A stretch of DNA of 64,000 nucleotides from Paenibacillus agricola (GTDB lineage Bacteria > Bacillota > Bacilli > Paenibacillales > NBRC-103111), in NCBI RefSeq assembly GCF_011440305.1, contig NZ_JAAOIW010000008.1, positions 124,001 through 188,000 on the forward strand, given 5' to 3'. The position numbers were made by a program, and so were the translations under genes. Under the pieces are notes generated by a model. It was given only the letters and a program-made list of their open reading frames with translations, searched no databases and had not been told where the DNA came from. Position 1 is the first letter of the stretch. Every line of letters starts with the position of its first letter. Below, piece by piece: positions 42,701 to 48,264 of the stretch.

Positions 42701-43062
42701 TAATAATGGATCAACCGCTCCAGCCGATGTATCGTTTCCGAGCGCGTCACCACATGCTTGGCATCTGCGTGCTGTAAGGCTGCCAGCTGCGCCTGCAGCT
42801 TTTCAATCATCTGCTGCCAATGCGCTGAGCCATCCTTACGGACTCTACCTCTCTTGCCTTCGAGCTCACGAAATACAAAAGCCAAACGTCCTACATAATC
42901 ACTTCGCCAAAAGCCATACTTTCCAATAATACCATCAGCAAAAAGTCGAGTGTCCTGGGCTGATCTGCTCCCGCCGCCATGAACGCGATTGCGTTGCATC
43001 ACCGTCGAACCTACTAAGCTCCGAGCTATCGAACGGGGAATATGCGATTTCCGGGATTTCAT
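36781..43062 (-). CDS. Giant 2093-residue low-complexity eCIS protein
   Basis: A single open frame of 6.3 kb between the second tube and the LysM adaptor. The N-terminus (about 1-170) is basic with helical segments ('HWQQMIEKLQAQLAALQHADAKH'). Residues about 200-330 are a Lys/Gln/Glu coiled coil with 'KERIKERVKERVKERAEAQ'. The bulk is rich in Ala, Ser, Gln, Asn and Arg and looks disordered. Near the C-terminus lie five 11-residue repeats (QRASANGQPAV) and a short conserved-looking tail 'LDVNQIVDKVTRELERRMRFERQRRG'. There is no signal peptide, membrane segment or enzyme motif. The position fits a tail-length or baseplate scaffold protein whose tail is shared with smaller homologues; I infer but cannot show a tape-measure or lumen-filling role. 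Confidence 0.85.
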   Translation of the reverse strand: MKSRKSHIPRSIARSLVGSTVMQRNRVHGGGSRSAQDTRLFADGIIGKYGFWRSDYVGRLAFVFRELEGKRGRVRKDGSAHWQQMIEKLQAQLAALQHADAKHVVTRSETIHRLERLIHYYGGLPDGRQQQAPTRLEQARIADKILQGTPLGRELERVRQGQSRDDAPTGDMVHVASVEPSSRKALIDDLGKSNGNAGNKGNGSDKPGQSIQQELALKQKPGQAQDPKQNKNQVQEHKQTQRQIKKQKQWEKQQQLKQQIEERAEAQAKKWSEEQAKERAKERIKERVKERVKERAEAQAKDRAENQTKIYQAFNKQRPDLLHKATASLDEPDRLSNDGIRLSSPRASGVIRWASDDNQPYVSVLAKQQHETKNNSGLNKADSATSPGYFIQAFRKNSNESALMPIAWHPHPNANPSLSSFDGLSENRQQQLPFVYRNNQSSNDRPTATDASLVSSRYLRSNKVNMADIIQRQHTYMLPPSYKVQQASPIGQASVYQQSNFVSVRSVNKVDRFNNSIQPKDGFLNHEHNAGIGELNQPLSRQQLQPFRSTVVQQAVPSARLEHTTKLIHQLFATYKARLGQPEIHNQTISGKQGTSPTYRELWMNRSSIKPESINRQQAEPESAQITDTESQGMSSLAGPELLVRARLSNRGARQIDETTGAQQLGYEPRNISWGKGVLSHFFNDGRTSMMPPLSLMLLRTFDLSNASKMSNHGLLGPASHTSQSHGMQERAVLAGERMLSSNQLVQRSVAPAFQLGEPRSEAEAGNSQNGGSASWLDVENAASSGPVLNVVRGNEPAKAAGFSIGQQAIEHAGFSAERILQLMKPELRSYRSMQAPIDLQPLNRLWRAGEDKAFAFRKQRDSVGYSAIVADQTLSNFKELPADLVDLSNTATKLADRQLAGGRISAKPNGNVAGYLQMAGNIREGQEAREVQQRQLRRRQRASLALATTLASGDLETGRIGSRIQKAAAALQHVQLRLKSHPSSRPISMGSSRQAHFALPMNNRAKAQWAIYPKVAAAIETNGPLILTSIIQRVKLNRDSLNRHVVTTATANLVNDWGSSLSNEAAVPAQRARKKAESSSSGSLVGAVPELQSTLESALPNRAKSANVAQPWIKPWIPSSKAPTDLPPLESAIDHAVKTGLWIQAKGLSWLEAGGSQAHGRTETPDGVLNRNNPENPAITHAMLANIQNSTMGREARLSKRFSIQAKVEEGSALSLTPGSGALSPVTSTSARWARAADAETSVVRGRAASNPASTIARRARVLRAAASMLRTSAMPNPDGAVAPRGVLSTADSLAHASLSLSALMARRVSMNASPKVDRGMGTSKLKASIAPGMQLNIPIPIPMANVWRRSVVPSHPIGAGQNSVALNSSVGLPSQRLAVSQAAASDSRSLNKMYPVASGITSMGISRLASQVDQGALRKEASFPWTAATMNASRASSQDEVFHTLISASKALGLQGGNLQRKAANSFIHHQATHQDIASLQEAQTYPFQRLLDSKAGRDGDNLNLGGMAGHRGEAPDHHVDIVALSNVIRMISRKAINANIKIPVSLMDGISPLALAVQSLEHRNPIDNFGRQTSLTAKPGSNLNRARNGQTLSSITGLLNRSASQPAGRRASQPASRIASQSVSPVSESVSRLVNQPVDTRASWSANRPVNRPLSELAGPVAAISFLSRQLATKKITPKVNTSIAASIAADHALQATRQEASLANAWLQRPPRMEQTTAAFRKTNVGQAIDTFTAIESPGRRLEVKHNERSINEAGTIEGLAAQVQQRTTNPESEEAIRLVKPSALTQRSRITAAAPATRLSQQGFRAARVNQLAANANVPQALTIGRGLSRAAAAPMSQVPRSAAQRANANGQPAAQRASANGQPAVQRASANGQPAVQRASANGQPAVQRAGTNARSALQRTAARMVSGDERLAVVSPGLLQRRSGAQPDGSYAAIATASTNATTTTQAPVSLRYSDLAGASANQERNIFAKPASSPVDTADIFAYSPRTPVAPGMPSTQLEHKQPEPKTGYPASVSSPSLELLKPQRQAEPEAAQAITQPVEPAELTEEQINELVKQLPQLDVNQIVDKVTRELERRMRFERQRRGM
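37350..37530 (-). repeat. Five 33-bp coding repeats in the giant protein
   Basis: About five tandem 33-bp units encode QRANANGQPAA, three QRASANGQPAV copies and a diverged QRAGTNARSAL unit. Near-identity of the middle three indicates recent duplication. Confidence 0.85.
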
Positions 43063-43080
43063 GCCAGTCCCCCTACTCGT

Positions 43081-43521
43081 TTATTTTTTACTGAAGATTG
43101 TCTTCAGGCCGCTATGTACGATTTCAATCGATTCAATAGCAACACCCGAGCTTGTTGCATTCAATTCGGGTCCCGTCCATTTCACTGGAAAGGATTCCAG
43201 GAAATTCCATCGACAGATTTCATAGCCATCCGTATGGTATAAAATGATCGTGCCTGTCTTGCGTACGATTTTGCCATTTGAGACACCCTCGTACCAATCC
43301 CATAAATCCCTGGTTCGTGTAATTCCCCGTTTGAGAACGATCCTTGGATGCTTCTTTTGCTTCGGAAAGTAATGAACAAAATCGTTCACGCCACCTTCCA
43401 TGTACTCAATCATTTCAGTTTCCGACTGAAGCCCGGCCACCTCGGTAAAGCCACCCACATAAAGCCCATCCAATTCGACCTGAAAAAGGAATGGAGCGCT
43501 GACTCCTCTATAATCATCCAT
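43081..43521 (-). CDS. Tail tube protein 2 (T4 gp19/Pvc1-Pvc5 type)
   Basis: A 146-residue inner-tube protein with the family layout 'FLFQVELDGLYVGGFTEVAGLQSETEMIEYMEGG', 'IVLKRGITRTRDLWDWYEGV' and a terminal 'WTGPELNATSSGVAIESIEIVHSGL'. It is more diverged from the first tube protein than a recent duplicate would be. By analogy with PVC it may be the initiator ring next to the spike, as it lies nearer the spike genes. ATG with AGAGGTGAT upstream, inside the end of the DUF6760-like frame. Confidence 0.93.
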   Translation of the reverse strand: MDDYRGVSAPFLFQVELDGLYVGGFTEVAGLQSETEMIEYMEGGVNDFVHYFPKQKKHPRIVLKRGITRTRDLWDWYEGVSNGKIVRKTGTIILYHTDGYEICRWNFLESFPVKWTGPELNATSSGVAIESIEIVHSGLKTIFSKK

Positions 43522-43528
43522 CTGCTAA

Positions 43529-43726
43529 TCACCTCTTATTGAACACATCGAACGGATTGTTAGCTGGCTTTTCCTCATTCATATTACGGTTGATTCTCGA
43601 TATCTCTTCACACCATTTCCGGCGCTCTCGATGCTCCATTAACATGATTTCATCGTGCGGCCAGTGGAAATAGTAAGCAATAAACCCGGCCTCCTCGTAA
43701 ATCTTGTCAATGGGGTAACCGACTAT
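43529..43726 (-). CDS. DUF6760-like small eCIS protein without a canonical start codon
   Basis: A 65-codon frame between the zinc-ribbon gene and the second tube. It reads 'VGYPIDKIYEEAGFIAYYF' then 'HWPHDEIMLMEHRERRKWCEEISRINR', which matches the small conserved protein (DUF6760) found at this place in many eCIS and related phage-tail clusters. A normal ATG, GTG or TTG in this frame is absent upstream of the conserved part: the frame is preceded by a stop inside the previous gene, and the candidate codons are ATA at 43726 or ATT at 43711, with GGAGGAGG just upstream overlapping the previous stop. The conserved sequence argues for a real product made by non-standard or coupled initiation. Confidence 0.72.
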   Translation of the reverse strand: MVGYPIDKIYEEAGFIAYYFHWPHDEIMLMEHRERRKWCEEISRINRNMNEEKPANNPFDVFNKR

Positions 43727-44100
43727 GCCTCCTCCATCCCGGCGATAAAAGACACATCCACGTCAAACTCATGTTCACATTTGGGGCAGATGGTGTGAAC
43801 CTTAGGGACTTCCATTTCATTGATTTCTCGATAAAAGTTTTGCATAAAGGCCAAATCGGCAGTAAACATTTTCTCAATAACCCGAGTATCGATGGCCCTT
43901 AGCTCGCCTAGCTTCGTAATCACACGCGTTAGCAAAATAATGGTTAAATAACCGGGATTTTGTTGAACCCTTTGATCCCGCATCGGTAAAATCTCATCTG
44001 CTGCTGTCGCAAGCCGCATAATGCCCCTTTTGTGCAAATTGCCACTATCGTCCACATAACCTCGGGGAAGCTCGAATTCATATTCTGTCTTAAATGCCAT
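43723..44100 (-). CDS. Zinc-ribbon eCIS tail assembly (chaperone-like) protein
   Basis: A 125-residue protein. The N-terminal two thirds ('TEYEFELPRGYVDDSGNLHKRGIMRLATAADEI', with 'VITKLGELRAIDTRVIEKMFTADLAFMQNFYREIN') match the tail-assembly protein encoded between tube and tape-measure-like genes in eCIS and phage tails. A CPKC motif near the C-terminus ('ICPKCEHEFDVDVSF') suggests half a zinc ribbon. In phages this place holds the tail assembly chaperone. AGGAGG lies 9 nt before the ATG. Its stop overlaps the DUF6760-like frame. Confidence 0.82.
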   Translation of the reverse strand: MAFKTEYEFELPRGYVDDSGNLHKRGIMRLATAADEILPMRDQRVQQNPGYLTIILLTRVITKLGELRAIDTRVIEKMFTADLAFMQNFYREINEMEVPKVHTICPKCEHEFDVDVSFIAGMEEA

Positions 44101-44208
44101 TGCGTTTTCCTCCTAAAAGATAAGCATTACCATCTCAAAGTCAAGAAAACAAGAGATGGGAAAAGCGATACACGCCCCATCCCTCCTCTTGTTTCCTCCC
44201 TGCAATTG

Positions 44209-44643
44209 TTAACTCGTGCGTGTCATACCTTCATGAGCCAATTCTAATAATTCGATAGCTACTTCAGAGCCTGTACCGTTAAAGTTAGGAGCTGTATATT
44301 TGGAAGGCCATGCTTCAATAACCTGCCAAGTGGCTACATCTCCGCCTTCTTCATCGATTGCAATAATCGTAACTGTTTTACGCGACATTTTACCTTCAAT
44401 AGATTCCTGTACCCAGTTGTACATATCCATTGAATCGGTAGCCCCCCATTTCAGGGTGATATTCCCGTACTTCGCCAAACCAGGCAACTTGCGAGCCGTG
44501 ATGGTTTCATTGCCTTCACGGTACTCAATTACAGCCAAGGATGCATCAAATCCAGATACCTCACTAAATCCGGCTTGTTGGATACCTTCAATTTCTACTC
44601 TAAACCGAAAATTTCTATATGGATCTCTACGCTCGCCAGTCAT
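44209..44643 (-). CDS. Tail tube protein 1 (Pvc1-type)
   Basis: A 144-residue main tube protein: 'YRNFRFRVEIEGIQQAGFSEVSGFDASLAVIEYREGNE', 'ITLKWGATDSMDMYNWVQESIEGKMSRK', 'WPSKYTAPNFNGTGSEVAIELLELAHEGM'. It is probably the most abundant tube subunit because it follows the sheath gene directly. ATG with AAAGGGGA upstream. Confidence 0.95.
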   Translation of the reverse strand: MTGERRDPYRNFRFRVEIEGIQQAGFSEVSGFDASLAVIEYREGNETITARKLPGLAKYGNITLKWGATDSMDMYNWVQESIEGKMSRKTVTIIAIDEEGGDVATWQVIEAWPSKYTAPNFNGTGSEVAIELLELAHEGMTRTS

Positions 44644-44708
44644 TATTTACTTTTCCCCTTTCGTATGGTTCATGACAAGTTCACCTTACTCAAACTCCAG
44701 AGAAGAAC

Positions 44709-46463
44709 CTATTCTTCTCTCGTCTTCTGAGTAATCCGGAAGATAACGAATTCCGCCGGTTTCACAGGCGCAACCCCAATAATGCAAATCAGACGACCAT
44801 TATCGATATCATCTTGAGTCATCGTTGAGCGGCCGATGTTTACATAGAATGCTTCACCGGGGCTGCCTCCCATTAGTGCTCCATCTCTCCATACGCGGGT
44901 TAAGAAAGCATCAATCGTGCGTTGCACGCGAGCCCATAGCTGTTCATCATTTGGCTCGAACACAACCCAGCTGGTTCCATTCTTAATCGATTCCTCAATG
45001 AATATAAATAACCTTCTTACGTTGACATATTTCCATAAGCCGTTCGACGAAGTTGTACGGGCACCCCATACACGAATACCTTGTCCAGCGAAAGCACGAA
45101 TCAAATTCACGCCTTGCGGATTCAAAATATCCTGTTCGCCTTTGTTGTATTGGCAATCCAGGCCAATCGCTCCGCGAACCACTTCATTCGCAGGCGCTTT
45201 TTGCACGCCACGGGTTTGGTCCGAGCGCGAGTAAATACCAGCCATCGATCCAGATGGAGGGATGTAGATATTTCTCTTATCAAGCGGATCAAACACTTGC
45301 AGCCAAGGATTGTACATAGCGGCATAGCTGCTATCAAAAATATTGCGGTGCGTCATCACATCAGCTACCTTGGTTTTCTCGCGTGGAACGTCAAGAATCG
45401 CAAAACGGCTGCCTAGGTTTTCGCAATGGGCTACTAACGATAATTGGACATTCGGATCCGTTACGCCTGGGATCAGCATAATGCTGACAACGTCGTTATC
45501 GATGAAGGACTGGATACCCGTTCTTTTGCCAGGACCACGGTCTTGGCCCATGAAATCGGAAGCAGCCAGATTAGCAATGGAACCGTCGCTACCATTAGCA
45601 AGCGAGATCAAGAATTTGCCTGTTTCTTCAGTTTCACCAGACAAAGCCTCGAATGGAGCAATAACTCCAAGGTCGCCTGTTTCTAAGCTTAAGTCTTTAA
45701 CGTTAATAATATTCGAGCGTCCCAAAATTTTCTCAACATGGTTCGCAGCCGATACATTTAACGACATTTTTTCGAATGTTTCAGCTTCATCCCCATAAAA
45801 TACATGAACAGTAAACTCCGTTGTGGTCAGAACCTTAGCCGGCAAAAGATTAACATCAATGACATCCGCATCTCCAACAAGAACCGTTTCCAGCGCAATG
45901 ATATTATCGAGCGAGGACACGACACGGTTGTATTGCTTAGCGCCTGCATTCTCGAAAGCAACTACGTCGCCTACGTTAAAGCCTGCATTATTCTTAACAC
46001 GGTATTGAGTCGATTCTCCTGGCACACCGATAATATCAAAAATTTGTGTTTTGGCTTTGCTGGATGGAACGACTACAATACGAATTTGGTTGCCCCATGC
46101 GCCCGGATTTTTCGAGGTGATATTCAATATCTTCGCCTCAGCATTGTCTCCGTTTTGGTTGGATGCAAGCTTCGCATCGGAAGGAGCTACACGCATAACA
46201 TAACAACGTGATCCACCATTTAAAAAGAAATGTTCAACCCCATAAGACAGAAAGCGGTAATCTCCGAATGCGTTCTCGGATAAATAGCTACCGAAATTGC
46301 GATGAAAGTCAGCTACGCTGGTAATTAAAAGAGGAACACCCTCAATTTCCCCCCGTTGTGCCAAACCAATGAAGCCTGCTGTACTAGTGCTTGCACCTTC
46401 CAGCGGCTGTGCGCCACTATCAAATTCTTCTACGTAGACTCCCGGTGATAAATACTCAGCCAT
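44709..46463 (-). CDS. Contractile tail sheath protein
   Basis: A 584-residue sheath protein. The N-terminus 'YLSPGVYVEEFDSGAQPLEGASTSTAGFIGLAQRG' is the hallmark of phage and eCIS sheaths, as are 'NGGSRCYVMRV', 'IYIPPSGSMAGIYSRSDQTRGVQKAPAN' and the C-terminal 'KPAEFVIFRITQ' strand used for inter-subunit linking. Only one sheath gene is present, whereas PVC has three (Pvc2-4). GGGGAA precedes the ATG. Confidence 0.97.
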   Translation of the reverse strand: MAEYLSPGVYVEEFDSGAQPLEGASTSTAGFIGLAQRGEIEGVPLLITSVADFHRNFGSYLSENAFGDYRFLSYGVEHFFLNGGSRCYVMRVAPSDAKLASNQNGDNAEAKILNITSKNPGAWGNQIRIVVVPSSKAKTQIFDIIGVPGESTQYRVKNNAGFNVGDVVAFENAGAKQYNRVVSSLDNIIALETVLVGDADVIDVNLLPAKVLTTTEFTVHVFYGDEAETFEKMSLNVSAANHVEKILGRSNIINVKDLSLETGDLGVIAPFEALSGETEETGKFLISLANGSDGSIANLAASDFMGQDRGPGKRTGIQSFIDNDVVSIMLIPGVTDPNVQLSLVAHCENLGSRFAILDVPREKTKVADVMTHRNIFDSSYAAMYNPWLQVFDPLDKRNIYIPPSGSMAGIYSRSDQTRGVQKAPANEVVRGAIGLDCQYNKGEQDILNPQGVNLIRAFAGQGIRVWGARTTSSNGLWKYVNVRRLFIFIEESIKNGTSWVVFEPNDEQLWARVQRTIDAFLTRVWRDGALMGGSPGEAFYVNIGRSTMTQDDIDNGRLICIIGVAPVKPAEFVIFRITQKTREE

Positions 46464-46557
46464 TATTCCCCGGTTTCATCGATCTGCGCGATTCCGTTTC
46501 ATCGACCGGAATGCTTTCTTTGCAGAATGAAACCAGTTCTCTCCTTTCTGCTTGTGG

Positions 46558-46563
46558 ATTATA
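46558..46563 (-). promoter_or_regulatory. Possible internal -10 element upstream of the sheath gene
   Basis: The 178-bp space between the Ig-like gene and the sheath gene contains TATAAT on the minus strand about 95 bp before the sheath start. The corresponding -35 is poor. It could give extra transcription of the highly needed sheath and tube genes. Confidence 0.25.
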
Positions 46564-46641
46564 GAAGATGGATAAATCCGATCTGCTAACAAAGTTAGAT
46601 GTTGCTTTTTGAAGTTGTTGCTTGGAAATATTGCCAACGGA

Positions 46642-47436
46642 TCAAAGACAAAGACTTCCGGCTAATGTCGTTCCGCCCTCCGCGAGGTTCACCTCCTTCA
46701 AAAGGGACAGATTGCCATGCTGTACATCAAGCTTAATTAGAAACTGCTTGGCCCGACAATTAGCAAAAGCGAGCACGGCTTCTCCATGGCTGTCCGTTCT
46801 GGACTGCACCACAGGCAATAACAAGGAACCGCGGGCAAATGAGCCTGCCAAGGGCTTCTCCAGCTTCACTCTGCGCTGGTGCTCAAGTACAGCAGCAATA
46901 CAGCAAAGCTCATCGGCATCCGTTTTATTGCGGCTGCGAATCAGGAACCGGTCGCCTACTCCGATTTTCCCCGTCACAGAGCCGAGCATGAGTTGATCTT
47001 CTCCGCTCCCGGCTTGATCCTGGGCCAAACGTGCCCTTGATGCTTCTTCGGATACAACCGCAGCAATTAATGTAGCCCCAGAATAAGGCTGATTGTGTTT
47101 GTTTTTAACCTGGGCACGAAGCAGGGTGTCCTTTTCATGGAATGGATAAGAGGGGCGAGGCAGCAAAGAAACGTGGACTAGCTTGTCCTTGGGTCCAATG
47201 GTTATCTCAACAACTTCCTCGAAGTATTCCTCTGCATAAATATGCAGCTTATAAACGCCTTCATTTACATTGGTAAAGATGAACATGCCATGAGCTTTGA
47301 TAATAGGTTTTGAGAAAGATCCTTCTAGCACGACCTTCGTATGTAAACCAAGCGGAGGAGCTAACGTGAAGGAATCCAAGAGGCACACTGCAAGTGATAC
47401 ACGAGTCTTCGACATAGATATTCTGAATGGTTCCAT
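46642..47436 (-). CDS. eCIS accessory protein with carboxypeptidase-regulatory-like (Ig) domain
   Basis: A 264-residue protein between the cap and sheath genes. Residues about 25-95 look like a beta-sandwich of the CarboxypepD_reg/prealbumin type ('GMFIFTNVNEGVYKLHIYAEEYFEEVVEITIGP'). The rest is beta-rich and ends with 'SHGEAVLAFANCRAKQFLIKLDV', a second such sandwich. It has no signal peptide. Proteins of this kind are often seen at this place in eCIS clusters; a surface decoration or targeting role is inference. ATG with GGGGGA 4-5 nt upstream, 9 nt after the cap gene stop. Confidence 0.68.
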   Translation of the reverse strand: MEPFRISMSKTRVSLAVCLLDSFTLAPPLGLHTKVVLEGSFSKPIIKAHGMFIFTNVNEGVYKLHIYAEEYFEEVVEITIGPKDKLVHVSLLPRPSYPFHEKDTLLRAQVKNKHNQPYSGATLIAAVVSEEASRARLAQDQAGSGEDQLMLGSVTGKIGVGDRFLIRSRNKTDADELCCIAAVLEHQRRVKLEKPLAGSFARGSLLLPVVQSRTDSHGEAVLAFANCRAKQFLIKLDVQHGNLSLLKEVNLAEGGTTLAGSLCL

Positions 47437-47445
47437 CCGGTCCCC

Positions 47446-48000
47446 CTACCCTTGAATACGAAAATCTCGTTCCGTGACCCGTTTCGTAGTCTTGATTCTA
47501 GTGGAATCAATACGTACCGGACCCACTACATACCCAATGGAAAGCCGGAATGGAAGGTCAGAGAAATTCCACATCCGGGTCATCGTTTCACCGGTAAGAG
47601 TGTCCATCACTACCCGAACTTCTTCACCTTGGTCTGCCAATGTGCCTACTAAGGTAGTACCGCGAAGCACTGAGTTATCATAAAGCACCTGCATGGCTCT
47701 GCCTAAGATGCGATGCTCATCAACAACCCGTGATTGTAACTCAGCCGTCGAATGCGCTGTTAACAGATAGTGCAGGTCGACGGTCATCGGCGGGAATTGA
47801 ATAGCATCTGTCCCTCGGGCAATCATATGGGTTTGGCGGTTGTCGCCACTTTCCATGATGTTATATAAAAACAGCGAAAGGTAGAGGTCTCCTTTGTCCG
47901 CAGGTGAAGCTAGTCCTATCAGTTCCGGCTGTGGGATCGGCTCAGGAGTCATTTGTTCCCGAAGCAGCTTGACCAAAGAGGCTCCAACATCGGCAATCAC
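47446..48000 (-). CDS. DUF4255 tail terminator/cap protein (Pvc16 equivalent)
   Basis: A 184-residue DUF4255 (Pvc16_N) protein: 'IADVGASLVKLLREQMTPEP', 'GDLYLSLFLYNIMESGDNRQTHM', 'MTVDLHYLLTAHS', 'DEHRILGRAMQVLYDNSVL', 'WNFSDLPFRLSIGYVVGPVRIDS'. In PVC this protein caps the distal end of tube and sheath. GTG start with only a weak AGGCGA site. It is the first gene of the long operon and follows a promoter-like sequence. Confidence 0.93.
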   Translation of the reverse strand: MIADVGASLVKLLREQMTPEPIPQPELIGLASPADKGDLYLSLFLYNIMESGDNRQTHMIARGTDAIQFPPMTVDLHYLLTAHSTAELQSRVVDEHRILGRAMQVLYDNSVLRGTTLVGTLADQGEEVRVVMDTLTGETMTRMWNFSDLPFRLSIGYVVGPVRIDSTRIKTTKRVTERDFRIQG

Positions 48001-48117
48001 AGTATAATCGCCTATCGGTTATCACTCCTAATGTTCTATATATCGTCTTTTGCCGCCATTTATTTGTAGAATACAGGACGAATAAGTCAGCAATATGTCG
48101 ACTGATGTCCTTTTTCT

Positions 48118-48146
48118 ATTATAGTTGTATTTATTGGTATTGACTA
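48118..48146 (-). promoter_or_regulatory. Candidate sigma-A promoter of the injection-system operon
   Basis: On the minus strand TAGTCA (-35, 48141-48146), a 17-nt spacer and TATAAT (-10, 48118-48123) lie about 115 bp upstream of the DUF4255 start and just past the ATPase terminator. The -10 is perfect and the -35 matches 4 of 6. Confidence 0.5.
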
Positions 48147-48181
48147 CCGTTTAAAATGTTAAATTTGAACCATTTTGACGA

Positions 48182-48223
48182 TAAAAAAAGGCATTTACCC
48201 CTATCTATAGGGATAAATGCCCA
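48182..48223 (-). terminator. Terminator of the eCIS ATPase gene
   Basis: GCATTTA-CCCTA pairs with TAGGG-ATAAATGC and on the minus strand is followed by a run of T. It separates the ATPase transcript from the structural operon. Confidence 0.85.
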
Positions 48224-48264
48224 TGCCTCAGCCGTTGTAGGTGAATGCTTGGTTAAGCGCAGAT

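Noticed and set aside
46464-46550. Possible leader peptide before the sheath gene (a CTG-initiated frame ending at the sheath start)
   Set aside because: Start codon is not canonical and the Shine-Dalgarno spacing is too short; no similarity seen.
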